Assembly (NCBI GenBank): GCA_963971225.1
Contig: OZ020267.1
Span: forward strand, 51,779,993-51,843,992
Reading direction: 5' to 3'
Length of the DNA: 64,000 nucleotides
Source: Melieria omissa
Lineage: Eukaryota > Arthropoda > Insecta > Diptera > Ulidiidae
Shown: piece by piece, positions 10,831 to 24,300 of the stretch
Layout of the letters: the number at the start of each line of letters is the position of its first letter
Position numbering within the stretch: position 1 is the stretch's first letter
Program-made: the position numbers and the translations under genes
Notes under the pieces: model-generated
Told to the model about the DNA's origin: nothing
What the model saw: only the letters and a program-made list of their open reading frames with translations
The model's database searches: none

Positions 10831-11740
10831 TCAGGTGTACAACTTTGCTTCCGCCGTTTTCCGATAGGTGGCTGTACCGGCTGAGGCTGGTTGAAATACA
10901 TAGAGGGTAATGCCTTTAAAGTGAGTGTGGACAGTGCCTAACGAATTGTCATCGCCGTTTCAGTGACAGTTGTTCTTGTTTTCGTATTATTCACGCTCGA
11001 AAATGTCCGTTTATGTGCCCAATTCTCGCCATTTGCGGGAAGTTTTACTTTTCTGTTACAATTCGAAAAGAAATGCAGCTGAAGCGCATCGAATGCTCTC
11101 AGAAACTTACGGTGATGCTGCTCTGAGTGAAAGAACGTGTCGGGAGTGGTTTCAACGTTTTAAAAATGGTGATTTCGATGTCGAAGACAAACATGGTGGT
11201 GGAAGAGAAAAAACCTTCAAAGATGAACAACTAGAAGCATTGCTTGATGAAGATTCGTGCCAAACCCAAGAAGAGCTTGCCGAATCGTTGGGAGTGAGTC
11301 AGCAAGCCATTTCAAAACGTCTCAAGGCCCTGGGCATGATTCAGAAAGAAGGAAACTGGGTGCCGTACGAGTTGAAACCGAGGGACATCGAGCAAAAGTG
11401 GTCAAAAAGTACCTGGAAACGTTGAAATGGGAAGTTTTGCCCCACCCGCCGTATTCCCCAGATGTCGCCCCTTCTGACTTCCACCTATTCCGTTCGATGG
11501 CACACGGCCTGGCAGATCAACATTTTCAATCCTTCGAAGAATTGGCAAAATGGATTGCTTCATGGATAGCGTCAAAAGAGGACTCCTTTTTTCGAGCCGG
11601 GATCCGAAAATTGCCGGAAAGATGGGAGAAAGTTGTCGCTAACGACGGACAATACTTTGAATAATACATCTGTAAGCACTTTTTCGCAATAAAGCTTTTA
11701 ATTTTCGAAAAAAACGGCGGAAGCAAAGTTGTACACCTGA
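10831..11740 (+). mobile_element. mariner element, internally deleted (910 bp)
   Basis: Perfect 30-bp terminal inverted repeats beginning TCAGGTGTACAACTTTGC are flanked by TA (10829-10830 and 11741-11742). The element is about 370-400 bp shorter than a typical 1.3-kb mariner. Perfect repeats suggest a fairly recent insertion of an already deleted copy. It sits inside the CGGTTT-rich repeat. Confidence 0.9.
11003..11664 (+). pseudogene. mauritiana-group mariner transposase with internal deletion
   Basis: The natural start is ATG 11003 (MSVYVPNSRHLREVLLFC), preceded by an in-frame 11-codon extension that is probably untranslated. The N-terminal helix-turn-helix domains are intact (RTCREWFQRFKNGDFDVEDK; QTQEELAESLGVSQQAISKR), followed by the linker WVPYELKPRDIE. 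At about 11395 the sequence jumps out of frame to VKKYLETLKWEVLPHPPYSP, losing the first two catalytic aspartates. The last region, with the third aspartate (DVAPSDFHLF), runs in the +1 frame to the stop at 11664 (DGQYFE). The closest group I know is the mauritiana subfamily, which includes Mos1. Confidence 0.85.
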
Positions 11741-12523
11741 TATTATTTTATCGCACTGGTTACCGGTTAACCGGGTTTTCCTGAAATTTTAAATACGCAA
11801 TACGAAAGATTTGGAAGAAGTATTGAAACGCTTATATCGCACACGCACAACAAAAGTTGAGTTGTGACTGTTTTGATGATATTTTAATTCAATAATTACC
11901 GAATTATTTCAAGTTATGCCACTTTTTCTGAATTTAATAATTATAAATGACAGTTAAAAAGTTGAAAGAAAAATTTTGAAAATTCATAATTAATTTTAAT
12001 AATTAAAAATCAATACAAAAATTGTCAGAATTTCGCTTAAAATTAACTTTAACAAAAATTTATTTCGTCAAAAGTGACACAATTTGAGTTAGGACTCTTT
12101 TGCATTGAGCAGCGATCAAATAGCATCAAACTTCTGACATGAAGAGAGACCTAACTGTATTTTTGCAACAGTTAACAACAACAAAATATACTGAGCTTTT
12201 GCTGATTGGTAGATTGATGCATTGTGCACAGTATTAACACATAAACCCGAACATGAAAAATTTTGAGTTGTGTCACTTTTGTAGTGCGTGTGCGATATGT
12301 CTTTTTAGCACTATTAATTAGTGTTTAAACTTTTTTATCACAGTTGTATGATTTATTTTTGTAAGTTACGAGCCAATAAACTGTTTGAACAGAATATTTA
12401 ATTTATATTTTGAGAAACCCGGTTTAACCGTTTTCTTCTAAAATGTAAAATACGCAACCGGCTATTTTCAAAATGCTACTATTCGGAAAACCGGTTATTT
12501 AAAACTGTCGATAAACACTACTC

Positions 12524-15337
12524 GACACGAGAAATGCATCAAAAAATAAAAGCGTTTTCTAGGCTAACTTTTGGCCGCTGAACACGAAACTGAAACCACA
12601 AATTTTTTTTAAGAAGTGTTTTCGAAAAATTTTCGAAAAACCAGTTTTCCCCCCGTGGATTCAGTTGTGAACATATATCTTGTAAACGAATCATCCGACT
12701 CATACAAACTGTCGGTCAGAAGAGAATACCTTAGCCTTTCCAGCAATGTACAGATTGTCCAAATCAGATGAGATTTGGGGAAGTTATTGACGGTGAATGT
12801 TGAAGAAAGTGAATTTTTCGACCAATTGAAACAATCATAAATTGTGTTTTTTATAGATAAATCTGGTTTTAAAATCTAAGATGAAAGATATATTATTTGA
12901 GCAAATATTAAGTCTAACATCAATAGAATTGAAAAATGATAAAGTTATAATGCACTGAGTGAAAACATCAACTTGACATTTATTTCACCGCGCAAACATT
13001 TTTTTTATTTTTCCGAGATCCATCCAAATCTAAATTTTAAAGACATACACATTTCAAATAATTGTTTAATATTTGCAGTTGATTACACACTCGAAGCCTG
13101 TAATTTCAACAATTACTAAATAAACATTTAAACCAATAACATGTTAACCCATTTCGCGCATGCAAGTGAAATTGCACGCATTCTTGCCACTCTAAATGAA
13201 AAGCGTGTTCGATGTACATTTCAAAAGTTACGAGGACGTACATAAATTTCAACATGAGTTGCTGCCGCTGACCAACTTGCCAGCTATGCCTATGCAGCAG
13301 AGTCCAGTGGCTGACTGCAACATGTAACAAATGCAAAAAGTCCAAGTTACACAGGTTTTTAATTGAATTTATTTCGAATAAATACTCCGCTGGCGCGGCG
13401 AGCAGGCAGCGGAAAATATGATTGCTTACACAGAGGTTGACGGCGGCAGGTTGCGTGTCCTGTCTGCTGCTCTAACCAAAAAATGGCCAGAAACATGAGC
13501 ATAAAGTGGAAAAATACAAACAAACTGAACGAATTGTCTTGCGTTGAGACTGCAAATTCGTTCGGTGTAACTGTTGTTTCTTGTTGTTTGCTTTTGATGT
13601 TTTCCGCTATCATGGATCATGATGCCCTGCACTGTGGTGCTCGGGTATATCTTCGGAGTTTGGAGTTCTGGAGTTTGTAACGCCCAGACGCAGGTGCAAT
13701 CACTAAAATGTCACTAAATTAAAAGTGAAAAAGATCATAAAAGTCAGGAAGATAGATTTGGTATTGTTCATTTGTACGACCGTCTGTCGATCGGCTGGTT
13801 TGCATAATAGCTTTTGAGCGTATAAAGATATCGGCATGAAATCCGGTATATATATTGCCGATATTTCAACTAAAAACTGGTACTTAGATACGGCTACAAA
13901 TACAGTCAATAAAACTTCTTCGACACGTAAAGCTTTTGAGAGAAATTAAATCCTAAATCGTAAAATTTCAAAGTTTAACTTTCCCCAGTAAAAATCTGTA
14001 GGAAAAGGGTTAAGTCCCCATTAAGTCATTGTGATGTACAGCACATTTGCAATCTGATATTTGTTATTTGTTGCGAACGTTTAAACAACACTTAACACTT
14101 TATTATCAAAGGCATGAAACCTTTTTGTTGATATTTAATACAAAATCAAGGCATGGACATGGAGGTAAATGCAAGTTTTTTAACAAAAATATATACTAAT
14201 GTGATTAATATATTCGTTCTTCGTTTCTTCGAAAAGAAAGCTACCGGCTTAAATTCACAAGAAATTGCAATTGAGAAACCAATTTATTTTCTACTTGATG
14301 AAAATAAGTTTCATGAAAATTATAATTACTCGTATCTATGAAGTGCGCTTTCAGTAGAACTTTCAGCTTCACTGTCAGTTATACTCGTACCTAAAGAGAC
14401 AATTGGTTGTTCTAGGTGCAGGGTACGAATAAGTCGGTCGAGGCCGATTATTAACTTTTTACTACTTTCACGACTATTACGTGTTCTCTTCTTTGCTTTA
14501 TCTCGTGTGCCATTCAACTGAATTGCTGGCCGTGCTAACCCTCTTGTCAGCGTGTGCAGTGTCCTGTCCGGCTAATGCCGCTTTGCCTCTAACAAAAAGC
14601 CAATGCCGACAACAACGAGCACACTTTCCGCATTCACGAATACAAAACACTGGCGAAAGGATGCCAGTCAAATGCTCAACAATGTGGACAACAATTTTTT
14701 CTGCGGTATCTTCTAGCTCGCTCTGCTGCGCCCATTGTGCGGCCAAAGTTTGATGGCAAAAAAGCACAACCGGCCGGCAGCAGCAACTTGTCAAGCCCCA
14801 CCGCCATAAAGTCAAAGTCAAACCGACTACAATGCACACAAGGACAACAGTGCAACCAGTCGCCGGTGATGGCTGTGGAAGCGGCGTGCGTTGGTGGCAA
14901 AGCGGAAAGCGGCTAATGGGAGTGGGAAAAGTGAGGAAAAGCAGCAAGTGGTAGTCTCTTTCACTCCAAGTCGAATTATGATTTTTAATTAAATATTTTT
15001 CCACGTTGTGCGCTCGCACTTTCGTCGCTTTCTGTGCGATTCGCGCTAATTTTCCGACAATCAGTAAATGAGTGCGCGACAGCGAAACGCGCTGCTTTTG
15101 GTTACCGTATACGACTTTTAAGTTGACTGGCTATTTGTCGCTTAAAGTGCGCAGCGACTTTAAGTTTGTGCGGCAAAATTGTCTGCAATTTGCTCGTTTC
15201 TTCATACGTTTTCCGTATAATTTCGATGTTGCAGTTTCGAACAAGTGTGTATGTGCGTTTGGGATGTTCTCTAATTATCTTCTTTTTTGTTGTTCCTTAC
15301 TCACAACTGTTGCATTGTTTTTTCTTTCTCTTTGCAG
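12524..15337. other. Flank or 5' intron of TkR86C, no supported exon
   Basis: Mostly AT-rich DNA. A GC-richer part at about 14480-15100 has several overlapping chance frames on both strands and ends in sequence that reads open straight into the first recognised TkR86C exon. It may contain TkR86C 5' sequence, but I could not identify the expected N-terminal exon ending in a two-base split codon. Confidence 0.4.
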
Positions 15338-18300
15338 AGATTTTTTAACGGAATGCTTATTTCCTTCACCGACCCGACCCTACGAATTGCCATGGGAACA
15401 AAAAACAATTTGGGCCATTATTTTCGGCGTAATGCTGTTTGTGGCAATAGCTGGAAATTGCATTGTACTATGGATTGTCGCAGGTATGTTTTTGACACGA
15501 ATTGTGCAAGGAATCGAGCTGTCAAGTTTCACTAAGTAAAAAACACATATTTTATGTAAAAAATTTTTCATTAAAATTTCCTTTGCAGCCTGCACTGCAT
15601 TGGGCCAAGGAATAAAGATTAAATTTTTTTATGCATTCCAATAAAATTTTTCACAAACTCACAAAAGCGGAGCTCAAAATATGATACCATTTATACTAAC
15701 GCCTTGAAGACGGACATTTAAATCGATGTTGAACTTAACAAAGAATAATAATTTCATCTGTTTTATTATTTTTGTCTCATAAGCTTTATATATAATTTAT
15801 CTTTTTTTGATCTGTTTTGTTCATGTTTGCTTGAAAGTACTTCTCATCTTTTTCTTTATCAAAATCAAATGAAATAATTCACTAACATTTTTTATGGTTC
15901 TCTCGAAATTTCACGCTTTGAAGTATTTTTTCTTTAAATTTGTTTAAATTTAAAATCGCTTATAGCACAAAAGACCAATAATGTAAATTCTGGGAAAATA
16001 TTTTTCATAGCATCCAAAAAACGAGCTGTCTATTAGTAAAGCTAATTTGGTTGCAGTCATATGTCAACAAATTTATCATCTAACCGACTGCATTATTGAC
16101 ATTTATTCATTTGTTGTGCAGCTTCGCAGCTCTGTTCCAGTAATTTATTTTGCATACCAACAATTACTGCACGCAGCTTATTTCGTACACAAGGTCTTTT
16201 GTGTTTTGCAAAATTGATTAATGATTTGTCTATTTGCTCTGCTCTTTCATTGTCATTGGATGCTGATGCCGATGTCAATTACCACAATTTGTTATCACAC
16301 CGATAATGCGGCCAACACACACACATAATTTCTATATGCACTCAGGACATCGCAGCATGCGCACCGTAACGAATTACTTCCTGCTCAATTTGAGCATTGC
16401 CGATTTGCTGATGTCGTCGCTGAATTGCGTTTTCAATTTCATCTTCATGCTGAACTCGGACTGGCCGTTCGGCTCGATTTACTGCACCATTAACAACTTC
16501 ATGGCCAATGTGACCGTGTCGACGTCGGTGTTTACGCTGGTCGCCATTTCGTTTGATCGGTAAGTTGTGAGTGGCGGCCATGGCCGCTGGCGTTTTTATG
16601 GCCATTATTTATGCCGCCGCTTCCGCCCAATTGAGCCTTTTACCGTTTCGTCCGTTCGTTGGCGGCTTACGTTTCTTGTTCGTTTGTGCTGATTTCGCGG
16701 CTCGTTTTCAACTCTGCGACTGCTTTGCTCGTTCGCAGATACATCGCCATCGTGCATCCGCTGAAGCGGCGCACCTCACGTCGGAAAGTGCGCATTATTC
16801 TGGTCCTGATTTGGGTGCTGAGCTGCGTGCTGGCGGCGCCCTGCCTCATGTACTCGAGCACAATGACTAAGAGGTAATTGCTACTGTCCTCTTAATTTCC
16901 TGCGACTGGCATTTTTTAGCCGCCGCCATTTTCATTTCTGCTCCTGTCAACTTTCCCCGTTGCTCTGTTCTATTCTACGCGTGCTTCTTGTTGTGCTGTG
17001 CTATTTTTGCATCCATTCTTCACTCTGGCTTTTATATATGTACTTTTCAATCAAATTCTCCTCGAACTGGGTAAGTAGATCGTTGAAATTATAACGCCGA
17101 ATTTTTCGTATTAAATTTCATTTATTTCGAATGTATTATTGACTTAGCGTTCGACGCAATTTTTCTATACATGTTTCATTCTAAATATTTGCGCTCGGCA
17201 TATTTTGTTTGTGTGCAATGTTTTGTGTCGGGGCAGGTCGCATTTGCTCAACCTTAGCGCGACGCCCCCGTTATGGCATCTATCTGTTGCTGGCGCGTTT
17301 TAGCCAATGGTAGGTTTTTCAACTCCTTGAACACTTACAACATATTAAATTTGGACTTACACTCATACACATACACACACACACACACAAACAACCAAAA
17401 GTCATGTTGCCGTCACTTCACCAAAGCTGAAAATGCGCATCCTACAATCCTGGAAATTGTCTTTCTCCACACGGCGCTTCATTGTTTGCTACACCTCCCA
17501 GTTTCTTATTTCATTTCACCAGCCAAATGTATTATTGTACAGTGTGTTCAACAAAAAACGTTCTTCTCTCATACAGTGTGCATTACATTTATTTGAAACA
17601 ATTTGTTATTTTTGAGAAATATATATTATTATAGGTTTCGACAGAATGCTTAATATGGGGTCCAATCTCCTGCACGGTCTATAATAGCGTGACATCTTTG
17701 GCGGCAACTGGCAGCCAAAATGTCAGCATTTCCACGGAAAGAGACCTCCACGTTCTTTTGAGCAATCGAATAAAATGTTTTGATGATTTTATATTCTTTT
17801 TTGATATCTTAGCTTTCATTATAGCCCACACATTCTCTATGGCATTTGCTTCTGGTGACTATGAGGGCCAATCCAAAGTTGCAATATCGTGATCCTCATT
17901 CCACTTAGTGCATAGTTTACTTTTGTGTTTCGGGTCGTTATCTTCTTGTAGTATCCAATTGGTGTAATTTTTCCAATTTTTCAAAAGACTTCAATAAACA
18001 ATCCTTGTACAATTTCAGCATTCTAAATGCTTTTAAATTTCCAGTGAAACACTGTAGAACGCCAAATCCTTGGGCAGAGAAGCATCCATACACATGACTA
18101 TTCTGGGGATGCTTTTCACTTCGTTCATTACATTTTTCATTTTTTTCAATCAAACATGTCTTATTGGATTAAACAACACAAAAGTTGATTCATCTGTAAA
18201 TATTACTTTGGTCTAATCACGATCGATATTTGTGTAAGCCCAGTGAAGACGCTTTTCATAGCAACTGTTTCGACAAAATACCGCTACGTTTTATGCCTGA

Positions 18301-21300
18301 TTGTTGAAGCCTGTCGCGAATCCAAACCCTTCTCCGATAATATTTTGTTTTCTTTTCTCAGACTTACCGTTGGGTTTCTTTCAAAAAGCCCAACAATGAC
18401 TTTATCCTGCCGCTTCGAAGTGGTGGGTTTTCGGCCTCTTCCTGGTTCGTCGTCAACGTTTCCTGTTTCTGCATAACGTTCAGACCACCTCTTAACAAAC
18501 GTGGAAGTGGTTTTAAGATATTTTGCAGATTTTTCAACTGACCATTTAGGCCCTTTAGGATACTTCGTCAAAAAGCTCGCTTCGAAACATTTCTTAAATA
18601 GTACAATCATTTTGGTTACACGTGTCGCAGCGGAAAGTACAAAGAGAATTGATTAAAATGTATGCGTCGACAACCGCAACAATGTGCACTTATGTAAAAA
18701 CAGAACCGGTAAATATTTACTGAAAAGTTAACCGAATAAGTGAAGAACGTTTATTGTTGAACACACTGTACAAAGAGCACAGATTTCAAGTGAGACTTCG
18801 AAAGTGTACATAAACGTGAAATATATACATATATGGTTCAGATATGGGTGAGTAAAAGCGCCACAGAGTATTTAATCTACTTATGTCTCGGCTGCTTCTG
18901 CTCTATTACGGAAGATTATGTCATATTCAAGTTGATTGCCATGAATTCTCTTCAATGGTTTTTCTTGTTTTTTATTACATTACACACATTTCGTGTATTC
19001 ATACATCAGGAGCGTACGCCAAACTTTGCTGAGACGGAAGTTTTAGAAGAAATTGCTCAATTCATGTAATAATAACAAATAAACAATTAATGGTAACTCA
19101 AGTAGTTTTTAAAAGCTCTAAGAATTAACATTTCCCATAACAACCTCTTACTGGGTTACGGCCTGCCGGAAAAGTTTTCTCCAGACGCCTCTGCTTTACA
19201 CGTGCCTTCTCCAGTTGGTGACAACAAGAGATGGAAGGGCGTCCTTATCTTGGTCCTTCATCTTCGTTGTCAACTGCCAATCTCGCAAACACCTTTTTCC
19301 CCGAAGCTTCATCGGGAAGACATTGACGGGAGACATTGACAAGTCAGCGTAGCCGCTGGGTGATAGCTCGCTGCGCTGCGCTGCGTCCATGTTTTTAAAG
19401 AGTTCATTGTTCGTTCGTATTCGATAGTCGCTACTCTGAGAATTTAAGGTGTAACGAAGGTGGAAGGTAACGAAATTGTAATAACTTTTAAAAATATGAA
19501 CTAAATGAATGAATGTGAAGTTTTACAATACACACCGAGCAACGCACACACACTTAGGTAAAATTATAAAGTGATAAGGAATGAAATTTAATTCAAATAA
19601 ATTGTTTGTTTCTCTTCTAAAAAGCATTTTGTAGGTTAATGAAAATAATATTAATTGCTCGTAGAAATATTAGCTATTACTTTGAGGTCTCATCTCCCAG
19701 GTCCCTACACTTCGTGCTGGATTCTTACTAAATTTTTTGCTACTACATTCATACCCGTTGCAAATAAAACTAAGCCATTTTGTATGCATTCGTTTGCCAT
19801 CGTTTCGCACATGCTCTGCTTTAAAGAAGAGCTGTTAGAATGCTTGCTTGCTTTCTGATATCAGTTCAAATGAACAATGAGCGCCCCTTCACCTTCTTTA
19901 CTTGTCCTCTAAAGCTGTTCATACAAATACTTCCTGGCTTGCTTCCGTCCTTGCCTCCATTCTTTCTGCCAACCACACCTCCACATGTCTCTTGAAATTG
20001 TTTAAATCAAGATTAATTGCGTGTTAAGTGAAAAAGCAATGCGTGCACTTTCAGCCCCAGGCCACTTTATTCAACTTAATTCAAATCAACTCGACTTGAC
20101 TCGACTCAGCGCACTGCGGCATTTAAGGATGCGTGTCATCTAGCAGATTTAGGCGGGGCACAGGACAAGGGGTGCGGCTGTGGGGTTCGGCTGCTGTGCT
20201 ACCGCAATTAATTATTCGCTTGTTGACTTTCTTGAACTACATGGTTTTTTTCAGTAGCGACATTACACCGGCTTAAAGATAATGAGAACGGCAAATGAAC
20301 CCCAGTCGCCGTAGTAATGAGATACTACGCGTATGTCGTTAAACTTTTCTTAAAATGTAGTTAATGCGGATAATTCAAATTACTTAGAAAGCTTTTGGTT
20401 TGCCTTTCCGAAATGCCAATTGCGTTAGGCAATTATTATGTTAGGCCGCAAGCATTGCACACAATGACACGGAGAAGGAGCAAACCCTATTAGTCGAGAT
20501 GAGGAAACCGCTGATTGCTTAATTCGCAACGGTAGCAGAGTAAGCCCCCATGTTTTAAGTAAACAACAATTTAAAGCTCCGCTCCGCTCCGCGATCTCAT
20601 TAGGGACGATAGAGCATTTGGCTCTATTTATTTATCGAAGCCGCGTCGAAACAAGGAATGCGTGACTCTCTTTTACAGATACTTTTTAGCTAATTAAAAT
20701 TTAAATTTAAAGCCATCAGACCGAACCTTGACGCGAGCAATCCGCTTTAACAATTTATATTTTATTAGTTCTACTCACATTGAAGAACACTGCTGACCGA
20801 GTGCACACCGTTTTTTAATACAGAAAAAATGTCAGTGCTACTTAAGAATATTTAAGTCTTTATGAAAGTAGGTTTTTTGTATTTGCTCTAAGGCCAATAG
20901 CCTTCGCCGCTAGTTGCCTTTTAGTGTAATATAATTTTTTGTAAATAATAGGGGTACCGGTTAATTCGTGCGTTTTTTTGGGGAAAATTGAAGCTTTATT
21001 GTGAAAAATGGTTACAAATTTAATATTCAAAGTATTGTCCATCACTGACTATAACTTTTTCCCATTTTTCTGGCAATTCACGAATACCCTTTCTGAAAAA
21101 TTCGGCCGGCTTTTCCGCTATCCACGAATCGATCCAATTATCCAATTTTTGACTTCTTCATAATTGGAGAAGTGCTGGTCAGCCAGGCCATGTTGCATTG
21201 ATCGGAAGAGATAGTAATCGGATGGCGCAAGGTCTGGACTATACGGCGGGTGAGGTAGGACATCCCATTTGAGCGTTTCAAGGTAGGTTTCGGCGACCTG

Positions 21301-24300
21301 TGCAACATGTGGCCGAGCATTGTCATGTTGCAAAATTACCTTTCCGTGCCTGTGTTCATATTCCGGCCGTTTTTCGCGCAGTGCTCGGCTCAAATGCATC
21401 AATTGTCGTCGGTAGACTTCCCCTGTGATCGTTTCATTCGATTGCAACAGCTCATAATAGGTCACACCCAGCTGGTCCCAGCAGATACACAGCATAACCT
21501 TCAGGCTATGAATATTCTGAACGGCCGTCGATGATGATGCATGGCCGGGGTATCCATACGTTGCTCGACGTTTTGGATTATCGTAATGGACCCACTTTTC
21601 ATCGCCAGTGACAATTCGATGCAAACGACTTTTTCTTTGGTGCCGTTGAAGCAGTTGTTCACACGTGAAAAATCGGCGTTCGACGTCTCTTGGCTTCAAT
21701 TCATACGGCACCCAATGGCCTACCTTCCGAATCATTCCCATTGCTTTTAGACGATCGGAAATGGTTTGTTGAGCGACGCCAAGTGCACACCATACACTTC
21801 CACCAAAATACGATGACTTTCGGCATACTTTTTCTTCATATTGAAGTAATGAAGAAGTACTACCCGCAAAAACACTTTATTCGGCACAAAATTCGACATT
21901 TTCAGAGTAAAAAAAAGTATTATTGTTTACGTTTCAGCTAAATGACACATACTGATTCTGAAACTATATGACAATAGCTTTCCAACACATATTTGGAAAG
22001 GTGAATCACTGTTCACAAAATCAAGTTACGCCATCTGTTACAAAACCGCATGAATTAACCGGTACCCCTATTATCAATAAACAAATCCCTGAAAGGTGTG
22101 AAAGAGAACATGACATACAAACTCCTCCTCATATGACTTCTGTTCGAACGTAAATCCACTATTTCGGAAATATATGCTATCAAAATCTCATCTCATCTCT
22201 CAAGCTTTCAGCTATAGCGAATAGCGAATTTTGTAATGCTCATATTTCAGCTGCTACTTAAACGTTTCGCTAAACACTTTACTCCGATATCGATCCAACT
22301 TCCGCACTTATTTATCATCGGCCATCTATGTTTATCACTATTCCCAGATATTCGTGCAAACACTTAAAGTTATTTGTTGGCAAATTGACAAGAACAGCAT
22401 AATAGCCGACGTCTTGAATCATTGTCTCTCCAATAGGAACGAAGGTTTTTATGCTCCGTAATCAATTATTGAACCGATGTATGCGCTCAATTTGCTCCTT
22501 GCACATTAGCGCCTGAGCATGGAGGACCCATTCATCTAAATACTGTCACTAATTAGTGTGTCGTCGTACGTTGTTTAGTGTCAACATGTTTATTGGCCAA
22601 AATACCAAATGGATCTGCCTTCAGGCTCGTTTCGCACATCTGTGTTAGCCCGACGCAGCGAGTGAAAACGTTGAATGTTAGTTAGGTGTGTGTGTTTGTG
22701 TTTATAATTCGACTTGGATCTTTTGTTTTGGTTTCCGCAAAGATACTTTTTTTTGTTCCTACACACTAATTACACTAATAGAAAGGAGAAGAAGGCGAAG
22801 AAAGCGCCAGGCATCATTGTGAAACATTTGCGTTTTTCTTTTCTTCTTAATCTTTTTGTCCTCGCGTGTAGCATTAGACTAATGTACGCAAAGTGTGCAG
22901 AAAGTTCTTGTCCAAAGTTTCTAATAAATTCGCTATGAATATTGCATGGGATATAGGGCCTAGTGATGGGCATAACAAAGAGTCATATTTGTCATAGAAC
23001 AGAAATACTAATACTAAAGTTGCCAGAAATAATTGCATAGGTATTTACATATAAATCGGAGTATCGTCGCTATTTTCTTCTGCTCGAAAAATGTGTGCTT
23101 TATCAACTTTTGCATGTCACCTTTGTTGGTGGCTTTCATTGTGCAGCAATTTGTTTTATGTTCTGTAACACAGGAGTATTAAAAGTTAAGTAAATGAATT
23201 TAAATGGCTGCTCATTGTACACAGTACAGTTGTAGTGGCTGCAGGCTCTGAACGCATGTGTTCAAGATTTGTGTGCAATATACAGGGTGATTCATTAAAA
23301 CAATGATGACGTGAACATTGGCCTAAAAAGATAATTGTTTGTTTATTCGACTATGTTAACCCTTCGATGGGCAGTAATTAGTTACTACACATCTGTACTT
23401 TGTCGTCTGGCCAGACGAAATCTGGGTGAGGCTTTTGACAAACGCAAAGCGCAATGACAGATGAATTTTTTTATGTTTATATGGAAACGTATGTAAGTAT
23501 ATATATATACAAATTATGTTCATATGTACTTACTTAGTTACCCACAAATACACTGTAAAAAGGAGATGAATCTGTGATTTTTTTCTTTTTTAACCATTTC
23601 GTCTGGCCAGACGACAAAGTCCATCCGAGGGTTAAAGAAGAAGCTCTGTGTGAACTGACTGCCTTACTGATAGTAAAATAGGCCGCAAGTCTCCTTAACC
23701 CTAAAGAAGTCCCAAGTTTTATTAGAACGTCATATAAGCATCAGGATGATCCCATGAACCAAGACCTAAATATTAATTGAATCATCCTCAACTATGTTGA
23801 TAGGTATATTTATATATTTGATAAGTTTTCTCACACATTAATTGGTATGCAAAGGTACATACCGCATAACCATGTTACTTATAAATCTTTTAAGACCCGA
23901 ACCTAAGATAATTGACACAAGTTTTCAGTACCCAATAAAGTGAGTATTATACTCAATTTCAGCAGTTGTTCATTCAAAATTATAAAACTATCTTATGGTT
24001 ATAGTCTATAAGAACTTGTTCATAGACCATATTAAGTTAGTAAGTAGATAAATAAATTTCGAGATGTCATTGAAGAACTTCTGAACAAACCTAACAAATT
24101 AAAAACAATAACAAATTGTTTCAGTCCAGTTCTCATTTAACTAAGACAAGAAATAAATTAATAAAATAATTAATAAAAATTGAATAATAAAATTAAATAA
24201 ATATAGAAATGAACTTATTTATTATATTATAACTAGCTGGGCCCCGCGGCTTTGCACTCAAGCTCTCTTGTTTCCCCCGATACAAATTCTTAACCCATTG

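Larger units (their letters stand above)
10629..12523. mobile_element. CGGTTT-rich repeat (hAT-like termini), split by a mariner
   Basis: AAACCGGTTTTT, CACCGGTTTTTT and ACCGGTTAACCGG motifs cluster at 10637-10760, 11759-11790 and 12415-12505 on both sides of the mariner at 10831-11740. The outer ends TAGGGTGATCAAAC (left) and, complemented, TAGTGTTTATCGAC (right) are imperfect inverted repeats of the kind seen in hAT-type elements. No matching 8-bp target duplication was found and no transposase remains, so boundaries and family are tentative. Confidence 0.4.

Noticed and set aside
14498..15019. 173-codon minus-strand frame upstream of TkR86C
   Set aside because: No recognisable domain, overlaps other frames of similar length on both strands, and has no supporting splice pattern.
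23283..23790. Possible larger TIR element (CAGGGTGATTCATTAA and, complemented, AGGATGATTCAATTAA)
   Set aside because: The inverted match is short and gapped, without a clear target duplication; the smaller piggyBac-like MITE inside explains the structure better.
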